NCBI GenBank assembly: GCA_913043275.1
Contig: CAJWLL010000008.1
Span: 1-64,000 of the forward strand
DNA length: 64,000 nt
Source: an uncultured Flavobacteriaceae bacterium
Lineage (GTDB): Bacteria > Bacteroidota > Bacteroidia > Flavobacteriales > Flavobacteriaceae
Reading direction: 5' to 3'
Both the position numbers and the translations under genes were made by a program. This document shows, piece after piece, positions 1 to 7,869 of this stretch (positions are counted from its first letter, which is position 1; each line of letters starts with the position of its first letter). The notes beneath the pieces are model-generated. The model saw nothing but the letters and a program-made list of their open reading frames with translations, had not been told where the DNA came from and did not search any database.

Positions 1-425
1 CAGACTGTGATGAGGATGGAGTCTTTGATGAGAAAGATGCTGAAAACTGTAATCCCTACAACGACAGTGACGGTGATGGATTTGCAAATATTGATGAAAT
101 CAGATGTGGGGTTGATCCTAATGACGCTCAAAGTATTTGCCAGGATTATGCATCTATTGGTCTTACAATAACAGACTTTTTATCACCTAATGGTGACGGG
201 TTTAATGATCAGTGGGCAGATGAATCATTCATCAGATATCCCGAAAACGAAGTCTGGATTTATTCTAGATCAGGGCAACTGGTATTAAATCAGCGAAACT
301 ATCAAAATAATTGGGAGGGTGAATTCAATGGCGAATCACTTCCAGAGGGAAGTTATTATTATTTAATCGATTTTAATACTGATGGTAATCCTGATTATAA
401 TGGGTGGATTTATCTAAGTCGATAA
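1..425 (+). CDS. C-terminal part of a secreted T9SS type B cargo protein (partial)
   Basis: The gene enters from the left edge, so only its last 140 or so codons are visible; the first complete codon is at position 3. The protein begins with Asp/Asn-rich calcium-binding repeats of thrombospondin type 3 style (DxDxDG patterns). It ends in a classic gliding-motility-associated C-terminal (CHU_C, type B sorting) domain: SPNGDGFND, then an IYSRSGQLV strand, NNWEGEFNG, LPEGSYYY, and a final WIYLSR before TAA at 423-425. In this family the domain directs export by the type IX secretion system and surface attachment. The PorP/SprF gene starts 6 bases later, the usual partner arrangement. The N-terminal function is unknown. 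Confidence 0.9.
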   Translation, partial: DCDEDGVFDEKDAENCNPYNDSDGDGFANIDEIRCGVDPNDAQSICQDYASIGLTITDFLSPNGDGFNDQWADESFIRYPENEVWIYSRSGQLVLNQRNYQNNWEGEFNGESLPEGSYYYLIDFNTDGNPDYNGWIYLSR

Positions 426-431
426 TGTACA

Positions 432-1346
432 ATGAGAAAAATTTTAATAATTTTTTTTTTGTTCCCCGTTAGTTTGATCTCTCAGCAAGATTCTTATTTA
501 TCGCTTTTCAGATATAATATGTTATTGGTTAATCCTGCTTTTTCCGGAGCTGAAGGCAAGCATGTCATGTCTTTAACATCCAGAAATCAGTGGAGTGAAG
601 CTGAGGATAGTCCAAAAACTACAGCTTTATCATATAGTGTAGCAAGTGGTAAAAATGTTGGGCTTGGAATTTCAATTTTATCAGACAAAATTTTTATTGA
701 GAATCAAACAACGATAACGGCTGATTTTTCTTATCGTTTGACCCTTAGTAACGGATCAGCATTATTGCTTGGAATAAAAGCAGGGGGTAACTCATACAGT
801 TCTGACCCTTCCATGCTGCGGGGTTACAATAGTGAAATAGATCCTCTTAAAAAGGCTTTGAGTAGTTTCAACCCTAATTTAGGCGTAGGTTTTTTGTATC
901 AAAGTAGTAATTTATGGTTTTCAGGATCAATGCCAAGATTATTTAATTCTCAGCGTGAGGATGGAGATTTAGTAGTTCAATCCAGAGATAGAATTCACAC
1001 TTATTTGGCGGGAGGAGTTAATTTTTTAATTAATGATAAATTTTCTATAAAACCTAACCTAATGTTTAGACAAACAAAAGGAATTAATTCAGTTACAGAC
1101 TTGGGTTTAAAGGGTGGGTATTTAGATATTTTTGAACTTGGTTTTTCTATTAGGACTGGATCAATATTTTCATCTCAGGCTATACTTAAAATTAATGAAA
1201 ATTTGACACTTGCATATGCTTATGACACATTTAGTAATGATCAGTTGTCAGGGCTAAGTCTAAAAGCTCATGAAATTGCCATTCAATTTAAACTTGGTAG
1301 TGTTCCAGATAATGCAGAAGTGGAAGAGGAGCCAGCTGCTGAATAG
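432..1346 (+). CDS. PorP/SprF family outer-membrane protein
   Basis: A 304-residue protein with an N-terminal signal peptide ending near LISQQ. The family signature follows: YLSLFRYNMLLVNPAFSG, then RNQW at about residue 52 and alternating beta-strand segments (GLGISILSDKI). PorP/SprF proteins are outer-membrane beta-barrels that work with type IX secretion and hold or export a specific partner adhesin. The gene starts 6 bases after the stop of a CHU_C-ended cargo, so the two are almost certainly co-transcribed. A Glu-rich C-terminal tail (about residues 294-304) follows the last strand and is unusual. A second PorP/SprF lies at 12153-13091. Confidence 0.9.
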   Translation: MRKILIIFFLFPVSLISQQDSYLSLFRYNMLLVNPAFSGAEGKHVMSLTSRNQWSEAEDSPKTTALSYSVASGKNVGLGISILSDKIFIENQTTITADFSYRLTLSNGSALLLGIKAGGNSYSSDPSMLRGYNSEIDPLKKALSSFNPNLGVGFLYQSSNLWFSGSMPRLFNSQREDGDLVVQSRDRIHTYLAGGVNFLINDKFSIKPNLMFRQTKGINSVTDLGLKGGYLDIFELGFSIRTGSIFSSQAILKINENLTLAYAYDTFSNDQLSGLSLKAHEIAIQFKLGSVPDNAEVEEEPAAE

Positions 1347-1855
1347 TTTTTTTATTACCCAGATAAATGAAAAACCCCTCACAATTTTAAGTGTGCTGAG
1401 TCTTTCCACAATTGTATTTTGATTTTTCATTAAATTCATTCCAACACGCATACAACATTTGTACATACAAATAAAAATCATTATTCGATTTTCTTATTCA
1501 ATATATTTCAGTTAAATCCCTACCAGGCTAATAAGAATTAATTTTTATAACATTTTACTGCACTAGATCTTTTGTATTATTATTTCTAGGTTTAGTCTTA
1601 TGCGTTTACTAGAAATTTGAAAGACTTATATATAATTTTGGTTATGAATAAGGGATTGAATTTATTCTAAATATGATTGAAATAGGGGAGATTTATTTTT
1701 ATATTTCATGAATATTCAATCAAAATTAAAAATTTACATTTTTAAGAAATATAGGCAGGAAATTTACTAAAAGCTTTTTGCTTTTCCGCCAGTAATGTCC
1801 CTCTAGATTTTTTACTTTGGTAATTCTTATTACTTTTTGGTTGTAAAAATTATTT
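1347..1855. other. AT-rich intergenic region, no gene seen
   Basis: About 500 bases between the PorP/SprF gene and the DUF819 gene. Only very short reading frames are present on either strand and no tRNA-like or repeat structure stands out. It presumably holds the end of the upstream transcript and the promoter of the DUF819 gene, but I could not fix either. Confidence 0.6.
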
Positions 1856-2983
1856 ATGGACGTATCTAATCTATTGGGTATTCTCATTGCAATCTCCGTT
1901 TCGATTTTTGTAATGTATATTGCCAAATTCGAAAACAAAATCGTTCAAAAAATTCTGCATTGGCTTCCAGCTATACTTCTCACCTTTCTCATTCCTGGTA
2001 TCCTATCTTTTATTTTTAATTTGTCTTTGGAAAACATCGTCCTTCACGATTGGAGTAAAGCCTATATCTATCCTATCACCATTTTTTGCATAATGAGTTC
2101 CATGTCCCTAGCACAGCTTAAAATTGTAGGCCTCAAACCACTTTTGCTCTTTTTTATTGGGTCATTTACGATTGCAATCATTCCTGCACTTTTGTTTATG
2201 CTCTACTTCATGGGAAGCGAGCAAATGGTGGACTTATGGAAAGGCATCATTCCCATTGTTGGTAGCTGGATTGGAGGTAGCTCCAGTATGCTAGTACTCA
2301 AAGAATACGTTGCTGTTCGAGAAGACCTTTTTCTCTCGGTTTTGCTGCTGGACAATATGATTCAGAACATCGTAATGATCTTTCTATTTCAGATTATAAG
2401 AAAAACGGATTACTTTAATCAAAAATTTAAAATCACTCAATCCATCACATTTTCGCAAAGTAATAAGGATCCAGCATTAGACACTCAAAAAAACCCTTAT
2501 TTGTCTGTATTGATTTCGTTATTAGTTACTGCTGGTGTAGTGACAATGAATTTTAGTTTTATCACCAACGTGATCATTCTTTCCATTTTAGGTCTTCTGA
2601 TCGGAAACCTTTTAAGATTCTGGTCTTTTGATGTCAACCTTAAAATAGGGTCTATAGGGATAATTGTCATCATGTCAATTTTGGGTCTTAAACTTAAGTT
2701 TAACGACTTTGAACTGCCTATGATTTTGATCCTGTTTATGGTAAATTGGATGATAATTAATCTTTTGGTTATTGCCTATTTCAACTACAAGCTAAAAATC
2801 TCTATGGCTTGGGGTCCTATTGCTATGATGGCCAATATTGGAGGAATTTCCACCTCTCCGGCCTTAGCCTCGGCCTATAATGAAAAATTAATGCCCCATG
2901 CGGTTGTTTTGGCCATCGTGAGCATGGCCACTGGAACTTTTTGGGGATTCCTCACCACCTTTTTGATTGAATTGCAACTCTAG
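1856..2983 (+). CDS. DUF819 (YjcL-like) integral membrane protein
   Basis: A 375-residue hydrophobic protein with about ten predicted membrane helices and no signal peptide. The pattern GIIPIVGSWIGGSSSMLVLKE near residues 133-153 and the late motif GPIAMMANIGGISTSPALASAYN near residues 320-342 match the DUF819 family. Its members look like two-repeat transporters, but the substrate is not established. The central loop near residues 185-220 is hydrophilic and variable, as expected for a linker between the two halves. It is followed 4 bases later by a small Cys protein on the same strand. Confidence 0.8.
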   Translation: MDVSNLLGILIAISVSIFVMYIAKFENKIVQKILHWLPAILLTFLIPGILSFIFNLSLENIVLHDWSKAYIYPITIFCIMSSMSLAQLKIVGLKPLLLFFIGSFTIAIIPALLFMLYFMGSEQMVDLWKGIIPIVGSWIGGSSSMLVLKEYVAVREDLFLSVLLLDNMIQNIVMIFLFQIIRKTDYFNQKFKITQSITFSQSNKDPALDTQKNPYLSVLISLLVTAGVVTMNFSFITNVIILSILGLLIGNLLRFWSFDVNLKIGSIGIIVIMSILGLKLKFNDFELPMILILFMVNWMIINLLVIAYFNYKLKISMAWGPIAMMANIGGISTSPALASAYNEKLMPHAVVLAIVSMATGTFWGFLTTFLIELQL

Positions 2984-2987
2984 AAAA

Positions 2988-3236
2988 ATGGATTGCAGTA
3001 GCAAAAAAAATCAATATTATACAGAAGACGAAGCAGCCGAAGCTTTGATCCGCTCTAATATCCGATTCAATAAGCCTGCGATAAGTTATTACCTCTGTTC
3101 GGAATGCGCTCAATATCACCTAACCTCCCGCGGTCCAAAACATTTACTACTCAACCAGCCAGAAGTGGTGGAACGAATCCATAAAGAACAACAGGTCCAA
3201 GAATGGTCACAAGCTTTAGGTAGAAAAAAAAGTTGA
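2988..3236 (+). CDS. Small cysteine-motif protein of unknown function
   Basis: An 82-residue protein starting at ATG 2988, four bases after the DUF819 stop. An upstream in-frame TTG inside DUF819 is a less likely start. The visible features are an acidic stretch (YTEDEAAEALIRSN), a CSEC pair near residue 38, and YHLTS shortly after. The Cys-x2-Cys plus His spacing suggests a small zinc knuckle. I do not know a function. It may be co-transcribed with the membrane protein, and it converges with a C2H2-finger microprotein on the other strand only 12 bases away. Confidence 0.65.
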   Translation: MDCSSKKNQYYTEDEAAEALIRSNIRFNKPAISYYLCSECAQYHLTSRGPKHLLLNQPEVVERIHKEQQVQEWSQALGRKKS

Positions 3237-3248
3237 ACGGCACCCTAA

Positions 3249-3386
3249 TTATTCTTTGATCTGCGGATCTCCCTCTTTTATCTTTTTGAAGTATTCATCC
3301 AAATGGATTTCCCAATGCATTCGGTAATCAAAACCTGTTTCGAATTCCTGATCACACTGACTGCATATGATGATTTTTTTCCCCAT
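3249..3386 (-). CDS. 45-residue protein with one classical C2H2 zinc finger
   Basis: Read on the minus strand from ATG at 3386 to TAA at 3249, this gives 45 residues. Residues 8-28 fit the eukaryotic-type C2H2 formula exactly: Cys8-x2-Cys11, x3-Phe15, x5-Tyr21, x2-His24-x3-His28. The finger starts right after the first seven residues, and the rest is a charged helix-like tail (LDEYFKKIKEGDPQ). The frame is open throughout and faces a gene end, so it has its own promoter region between 3387 and 3655. Prokaryotic C2H2 fingers are known (Ros/MucR) but those have longer spacing. The role is unknown; nucleic acid or protein binding is the natural inference. Confidence 0.6.
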   Translation of the reverse strand: MGKKIIICSQCDQEFETGFDYRMHWEIHLDEYFKKIKEGDPQIKE

Positions 3387-3462
3387 AATTGATGGTGCTA
3401 AATTAATAAAAGCTGGAATATGAGCTATGGAATCTAAAATTTTACTAAAATAATAATTTTCA

Positions 3463-3540
3463 AAAATGACTCAAAAAGTGTCAAAAACGTCAAAAAAACG
3501 CTAAAATTGATCAAAAAAAGGTCTTTTTTGATCAAAAAAC
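3463..3540. repeat. Clustered TCAAAAA repeats with a 10-bp hairpin
   Basis: The segment carries repeated short units of the form (G)TCAAAAA(C), five or more copies at roughly 10-20 base steps. Near the end is a perfect inverted repeat: GATCAAAAAA at 3509-3518 and TTTTTTGATC at 3524-3533 around a five-base loop. Phased A-tracts of this kind bend DNA, and the hairpin could end transcription in either direction. It lies between the divergent C2H2 microprotein and the HAD gene, so a regulatory role is possible. Confidence 0.5.
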
Positions 3541-3655
3541 GCCATTATTTAAAAAAATGAATTTTTCAAAACCAGTCATTTATTACGAAAAAAGAGTTGA
3601 TATTTTCTTACTATTCATTAATATTCTACCTTTAAAAGACAACAAAAATCAACAG

Positions 3656-4432
3656 ATGATAAAGGCTTTTTTGTTTGATTTGGACGGTGTCTTTTATCAA
3701 GACAATCAATTACTCCCTGGAGCGAATGCTGCACTAGAATGGTTGCAAGAAGAACAAATCCCATATCGATTTATCACCAACAATACTACCCTCCCAAGAA
3801 AACAACTAACGAAGAAACTAAATGGTTTAGGCCTTAGGATTAGAGAAAATGAACTGGTTAGTGCGAACTATGCTGGGGTTTTGTATTTAAAAAAGCATGG
3901 CATTAGGGCCTGTCAGCTTGTATTAAGTGAATCAGCAAAAGCCGATTATATAGACTTTGACACCGATAACAGCCTACCTGAGGCCATAGTAGTGGGTGAT
4001 ATTGGGTCACATTGGGACTATGATTTACTCAACAAATTGATGAACCAGCTTTTGGAAGGCGCACAGCTGGTTGCCCTTCACAAAGGGCGCTACTTCCAAA
4101 CCGAAAATGGACTAACACTTGACAGCGGGGCATTTGTAGCGGCTCTTGAACACGCTACATCTACCCAAGCCACAGTGGTAGGCAAACCCGAAACCACTTT
4201 TTTTGAATTGGCGACCCAAGGCCTGGACTGTCAAGCTAAAGAAATTGCCATGGTCGGCGATGACCTGATCAACGATATTGATGGGTCACAAAAATTGGGA
4301 CACCTCACTTTTTTGGTCCAAACCGGAAAATTTAGACCAGCCCTTTTTAAAAAATCTGAAATACGACCCCATCACCTCATACCAGCAATAGGAAGCCTTA
4401 AAGAATATATATTAAGTAAAGATTTAATTTGA
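3656..4432 (+). CDS. HAD-IIA family sugar/phosphate hydrolase
   Basis: A 258-residue HAD-superfamily phosphatase of the NagD/LHPP type. Motif I is FDLDGVFY, with the nucleophile Asp8 and acid Asp10 when the protein starts at ATG 3656. Motif II is FITNNTT near residue 42, the C2-cap follows, motif III is VGKPE, and motif IV is MVGDDLINDIDG near residue 199. I chose 3656 because the in-frame extension up to ATG 3557 adds 33 residues ahead of the catalytic strand that fit no family. Substrate class is likely a phosphorylated small molecule or phospho-amino acid; not resolvable here. A lipoprotein gene starts 13 bases downstream. Confidence 0.85.
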   Translation: MIKAFLFDLDGVFYQDNQLLPGANAALEWLQEEQIPYRFITNNTTLPRKQLTKKLNGLGLRIRENELVSANYAGVLYLKKHGIRACQLVLSESAKADYIDFDTDNSLPEAIVVGDIGSHWDYDLLNKLMNQLLEGAQLVALHKGRYFQTENGLTLDSGAFVAALEHATSTQATVVGKPETTFFELATQGLDCQAKEIAMVGDDLINDIDGSQKLGHLTFLVQTGKFRPALFKKSEIRPHHLIPAIGSLKEYILSKDLI

Positions 4433-4445
4433 TATTATTAAAAAA

Positions 4446-6065
4446 ATGAAAAACAATAATTTAATATTTTTATTATTTATCCTAATTATCGCTTGTAAAT
4501 CTCCTGAAGCGTTTGACACTAAAGTGGTGAACAAGGCCATAGAAAATGCCGATATGTCTCACAAAAGTTTTCAGAGGAGCCTCGATTTTACCCGTTCTTG
4601 GTTACAGAAGGCTGACCCAATTAGCGGATTGATCCCTTCTAATCTTAAATCCAAAGTCGATCTATGGGATCCAGCTAATGCAGCAGCTGATAATTATCCC
4701 TTTATGGTGCTAACGGCTTATTTATTGGACTCCGACCTTTTGAACAGTACCCTTTTGGACATTCTTCACCAAGAAAAAAAACTCAGCTCTAGAGTTGGAG
4801 TACTTCCCGATGTTTATTCCTTTTCAAAAATGGATTTTAATGAATACCCACTTAATATGGGGCATGTCATCTTTGGAGCTTCGGAATACATCAAAGACGG
4901 ACTCATCCCCATAAACGAATTGATGGGCGCTTCACCTTGGCAGGACCGTATGATGGAAATGTTGGACGAGCTTTATCGCTATACCGATGATTTTACCGCC
5001 TTGGAAAAGTATTTTAAAAAGTCCTCTTCGGTAGAAGAAATCAATGGAGAAATGCTACAAACCCTCAGCCGAGTTTACTGGATGACAGGTGACGAAAAAT
5101 ATTTAAACTGGGCCCTTAAAATTGCTGATCATTATTTATTGGACACAGATTTATCGCAAATCAATTACCTCAGGCTAAGGGATCACGGTTGTGAGATTAT
5201 AGGTGGACTAAGTGAACTTTTTCTCAGTTTACACTGGCTTTCTCATCCCAAATTGGACGCCTATAGACCCCCGCTCTACCGACTTTTAGATCGTATTTTG
5301 GTTTACGGCAGAAATGCCGATGGCCTTTTTTACAATGCGATCAACCTCCAAACTCAAGCCGTTGTTGATTACCGTATTGCGGATACCTGGGGCTACATCC
5401 TCAATGCCTATTATACAACTTGGTTGGTGGACAAAAAATTAGAATACATTGATGCATTTCGAAAACCTTTTAAATCATTAAACCGTAATTACCGAAACTA
5501 TAACTGGGAACCGGGAAGCCAAAGGGGACCTTTGGGAAGTCACGATGGTTATGCAGATGCCATAGAAAGCGGAATCAATTTGTTAAACCGTGAAAACGAC
5601 CTTGAGCTCAGTCGTTGGATCGATAGTGAAATTAAAGTAATGTTCGGAATGCAAAAACCCGATGGCATCATTGAGGGCTGGCATGGTGATGGTAATTTTG
5701 CCCGCACGGCTCTGATGTATGGGCTTTGGAAAACCCAAGGTGCCAGACTCTCACCTTGGAATTCATCACTGCGGCTAGGTGCGGAACCCTCTCAAAAAGG
5801 AACCTATTTTGTTATCACCACCCAAAACGACTGGGAAGGACAGCTGATTTTTGATCCCATAAGGCACAAAACCATCCTTAATTTACCTATAGACTATCCT
5901 AGAATTAATCAATTTCCGGAGTGGTTTACCATTGACCCTTCGGCCGACTACCAAATTACGGCTTCAGATAAAAGCCTATCCACTTCCTACAGCGGAGCAA
6001 AATTGTTGGAGGGTATCCGTCTAAAACTCTTTGCAGGGCAGCGTTTGATTATAGCAATTGAATAA
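4446..6065 (+). CDS. Lipoprotein, predicted alpha-helical-barrel carbohydrate-active protein
   Basis: A 539-residue protein with a lipoprotein signal peptide; the lipobox is LIIAC with Cys17. The body is helix-rich with repeated Trp/Tyr/Asp motifs (RSLDFTRSWLQKADP, WDPANAAADNYPF, ETLSRVYWMTGDEKYLNWA-like segments, DTWGYILNAYYT). That resembles (alpha/alpha)6-toroid enzymes of the glucuronyl-hydrolase and related type. The last 80 residues look like a beta-sandwich. The family could not be named with certainty. It would sit on a membrane facing the periplasm or the outside. The DUF1080 lipoprotein downstream supports a role in carbohydrate handling. Confidence 0.6.
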   Translation: MKNNNLIFLLFILIIACKSPEAFDTKVVNKAIENADMSHKSFQRSLDFTRSWLQKADPISGLIPSNLKSKVDLWDPANAAADNYPFMVLTAYLLDSDLLNSTLLDILHQEKKLSSRVGVLPDVYSFSKMDFNEYPLNMGHVIFGASEYIKDGLIPINELMGASPWQDRMMEMLDELYRYTDDFTALEKYFKKSSSVEEINGEMLQTLSRVYWMTGDEKYLNWALKIADHYLLDTDLSQINYLRLRDHGCEIIGGLSELFLSLHWLSHPKLDAYRPPLYRLLDRILVYGRNADGLFYNAINLQTQAVVDYRIADTWGYILNAYYTTWLVDKKLEYIDAFRKPFKSLNRNYRNYNWEPGSQRGPLGSHDGYADAIESGINLLNRENDLELSRWIDSEIKVMFGMQKPDGIIEGWHGDGNFARTALMYGLWKTQGARLSPWNSSLRLGAEPSQKGTYFVITTQNDWEGQLIFDPIRHKTILNLPIDYPRINQFPEWFTIDPSADYQITASDKSLSTSYSGAKLLEGIRLKLFAGQRLIIAIE

Positions 6066-6098
6066 TTTGCAAAATAAAATAGATCTGTTGGCAGGGAA

Positions 6099-6129
6099 AA
6101 CCCTTTCTCCCCTTTTAAGGTTTTTTTTT
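6099..6129 (+). terminator. Weak candidate rho-independent terminator
   Basis: AACC-C-TT at 6099-6105 can pair with AAGGTT at 6117-6122 (one bulged base), followed by a run of T to 6129. It lies 35 bases after the stop of the lipoprotein gene. The stem is short and the loop long, so confidence is low. Confidence 0.3.
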
Positions 6130-6165
6130 ACTGAAATTTATTAATTTGACAAATATTGATTTAGG

Positions 6166-7062
6166 ATGATTCGCTATACTTTTTTTATTATACTATTTAT
6201 GGGATTTTATCACTGTGATGCTCCTGATACTTACAATGAGGAAGAATGGATTACTCTTTTCAATGGAACTGATTTGTCCGATTGGACTATAAAATTTGCC
6301 AACCAAGACCTCAATGTTAACCACCGTAATACCTTTCGAGTTGAGGACAGTATGATCCGAATTTCCTATGACCAATATGATACTTTCGAAGATGCCTATG
6401 CCCATATGTATTATAAAAACCCCTATTCCTATTATAAACTAAGATTCGACTATCGATTTACGGGAGAACAGGTCAAAGGGGGCGAAGGATGGAATGTGCG
6501 TAATAGTGGTATCATGTTGCATTCCCAATCGCCCGAAAGCAATGATTATGGTCAGTATTTCCCAGTTTCCATTGAAATCCAACTCTTGGGTGGGCTTGGC
6601 GAAGGTCAGCGAACGACTGGAAATGTTTGTACCCCTGGAACAGCAATAGTCATGGATGGAAAAGTGGATTACCGACATTGTATCTCCTCCAATTCTAAAA
6701 CCTATGATGGCGATGGTTGGGTAAGTGCAGAGGTGGTTGTATTAGGCGGAGAAAGTATTTCCCACTTAATAGAAAAAGATACCGTACTCAAATACCAAAG
6801 CCCTCAGATTGGCGGGGGTTTTACCAACCCCCGTATGGGTGAAAAGGATTGGACTTCCCGTGGGGTGAATGAAAGCAAAGATGCTTGGGTTGCCAAAGAG
6901 GGACAGATTTTAACACAAGGATATATATCTCTTCAAGCTGAGAGCCACCCCATTGATTTTAAAAATATTCAGCTTCTGGAACTCTGCGGATGTAAAGACC
7001 GTAAAGCCAAAAACTATAAATCTTACTTTATTAAAACCGATAATTCCAAATGTTTTTATTGA
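6166..7062 (+). CDS. DUF1080 (3-keto-disaccharide hydrolase-like) lipoprotein
   Basis: A 298-residue protein with a short hydrophobic leader ending in YHC, a probable lipobox. The segment WITLFNGTDLSDWTIK at residues 28-43 is the diagnostic start of the DUF1080 concanavalin-like fold. It is followed by NSGIMLHSQSPES and an IEIQLLGG strand, the usual core, and by a Gly-rich GGGFTNPRMG segment. Members are secreted or surface carbohydrate-binding hydrolases, some acting on 3-keto sugars. The C-terminus ends in an extra CGCKDRKAKNYKSYF segment with three Cys. It is probably linked to the helical-barrel lipoprotein 100 bases upstream. Confidence 0.8.
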   Translation: MIRYTFFIILFMGFYHCDAPDTYNEEEWITLFNGTDLSDWTIKFANQDLNVNHRNTFRVEDSMIRISYDQYDTFEDAYAHMYYKNPYSYYKLRFDYRFTGEQVKGGEGWNVRNSGIMLHSQSPESNDYGQYFPVSIEIQLLGGLGEGQRTTGNVCTPGTAIVMDGKVDYRHCISSNSKTYDGDGWVSAEVVVLGGESISHLIEKDTVLKYQSPQIGGGFTNPRMGEKDWTSRGVNESKDAWVAKEGQILTQGYISLQAESHPIDFKNIQLLELCGCKDRKAKNYKSYFIKTDNSKCFY

Positions 7063-7339
7063 TATCACATAATTCACAAATTGTAGCTTTTCCAATGACC
7101 AAGTGTAAAAAAGTATTTGATTTAGATAATGTTCTCGAATCAGATCTTTACTAAAATCGTCTTTAAATATCCGCTAAAAAAGATGGATATGGTTCGCCAT
7201 TTATTGGGAATTTTCGTATTTGATCAAACAGCTTTTGTGCGATAGCCCATACCCATACCAATAAATTGTATAAAATTTTTTTAATTCAAGGTGACTATCT
7301 CAGAAAAACATTATTTTAGAGTGTAAAACACAAAAGTTT
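7063..7339. other. Intergenic region, no gene seen
   Basis: About 280 AT-rich bases between the DUF1080 gene and the broken HxlR gene. Only reading frames of about 20 codons occur. No hairpin terminator was recognised. Confidence 0.5.
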
Positions 7340-7797
7340 ATATTTAAAAATTTAATTATCAAAAATAACAGATCATTTTGCCCACTCGTTGCCGTTTTAG
7401 ATTTTTTAGGAGACAGGTGGTCTCTTTTAGTTGTTCGAGATATATTTAATGGTAAAAAATCATTCGGGGAATTTTTAGAGTCTCCTGAAAAAATTTTACT
7501 AGTGTACTCGCTAATAGGCTAAAGCTTATGGAGAATAAAGGTATTGCCAAACACATTTTGTCTATCGAAGACAAAAAAGTTAAGTGGTACTATTTAACAG
7601 ATCGGGGAATTGACCTTTATCCCCTTTTGTACGAGATGGTTTATTGGAGTGAGCGTAATTTGGATACAGTCCAGCCAATTTCCAAGGATTGGTTTAAAAG
7701 AGACGAAACCTTTACTTTTGAAAAGACCATCACTGTTAACCAAAACAAATACAAGGAAAAAAGGAAAGAACTTTTAGAATTACAAAAAGTGCTTTAG
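7340..7797 (+). pseudogene. HxlR-type transcriptional regulator, frameshifted and start-less
   Basis: Two frames together give a typical HxlR winged-helix protein. Positions 7379-7490 read CPLVAVLDFLGDRWSLLVVRD and then FNGKKSFGEFLESPEKI. The continuation TSVLANRLKLMENKGIAKH is in another frame from about 7498 and runs to the stop at 7797. The switch falls in the A/T homopolymer tract near 7487-7497 (a one-base change), after which the first frame meets a stop at 7520-7522. No ATG precedes the first half; the best candidate position, 7340, reads ATA. A fragment from ATG 7528 could still be translated but lacks the DNA-binding helix. HxlR proteins are redox or xenobiotic sensors; this copy looks dead unless the shift is a sequencing error. 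Confidence 0.75.
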
Positions 7798-7869
7798 TCT
7801 TTGAATAATAAGTAATCATAAGACAATTCAAATTAGTTCCTGATAGTGATTGTAGGGTTTTTTCTTCCT

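Noticed and set aside
3463-3540. CRISPR-like array
   Set aside because: The repeats are only 7-8 bases with irregular short spacing and no cas genes are present.
3557-3655. N-terminal extension of the HAD phosphatase from an upstream ATG
   Set aside because: The 33 extra residues precede the catalytic first strand, fit no HAD feature and lie in the repeat-rich spacer; ATG 3656 gives the normal family start.
7063-7339. Two short plus-strand frames of about 20 codons
   Set aside because: Too short, no conserved features and no good start context.
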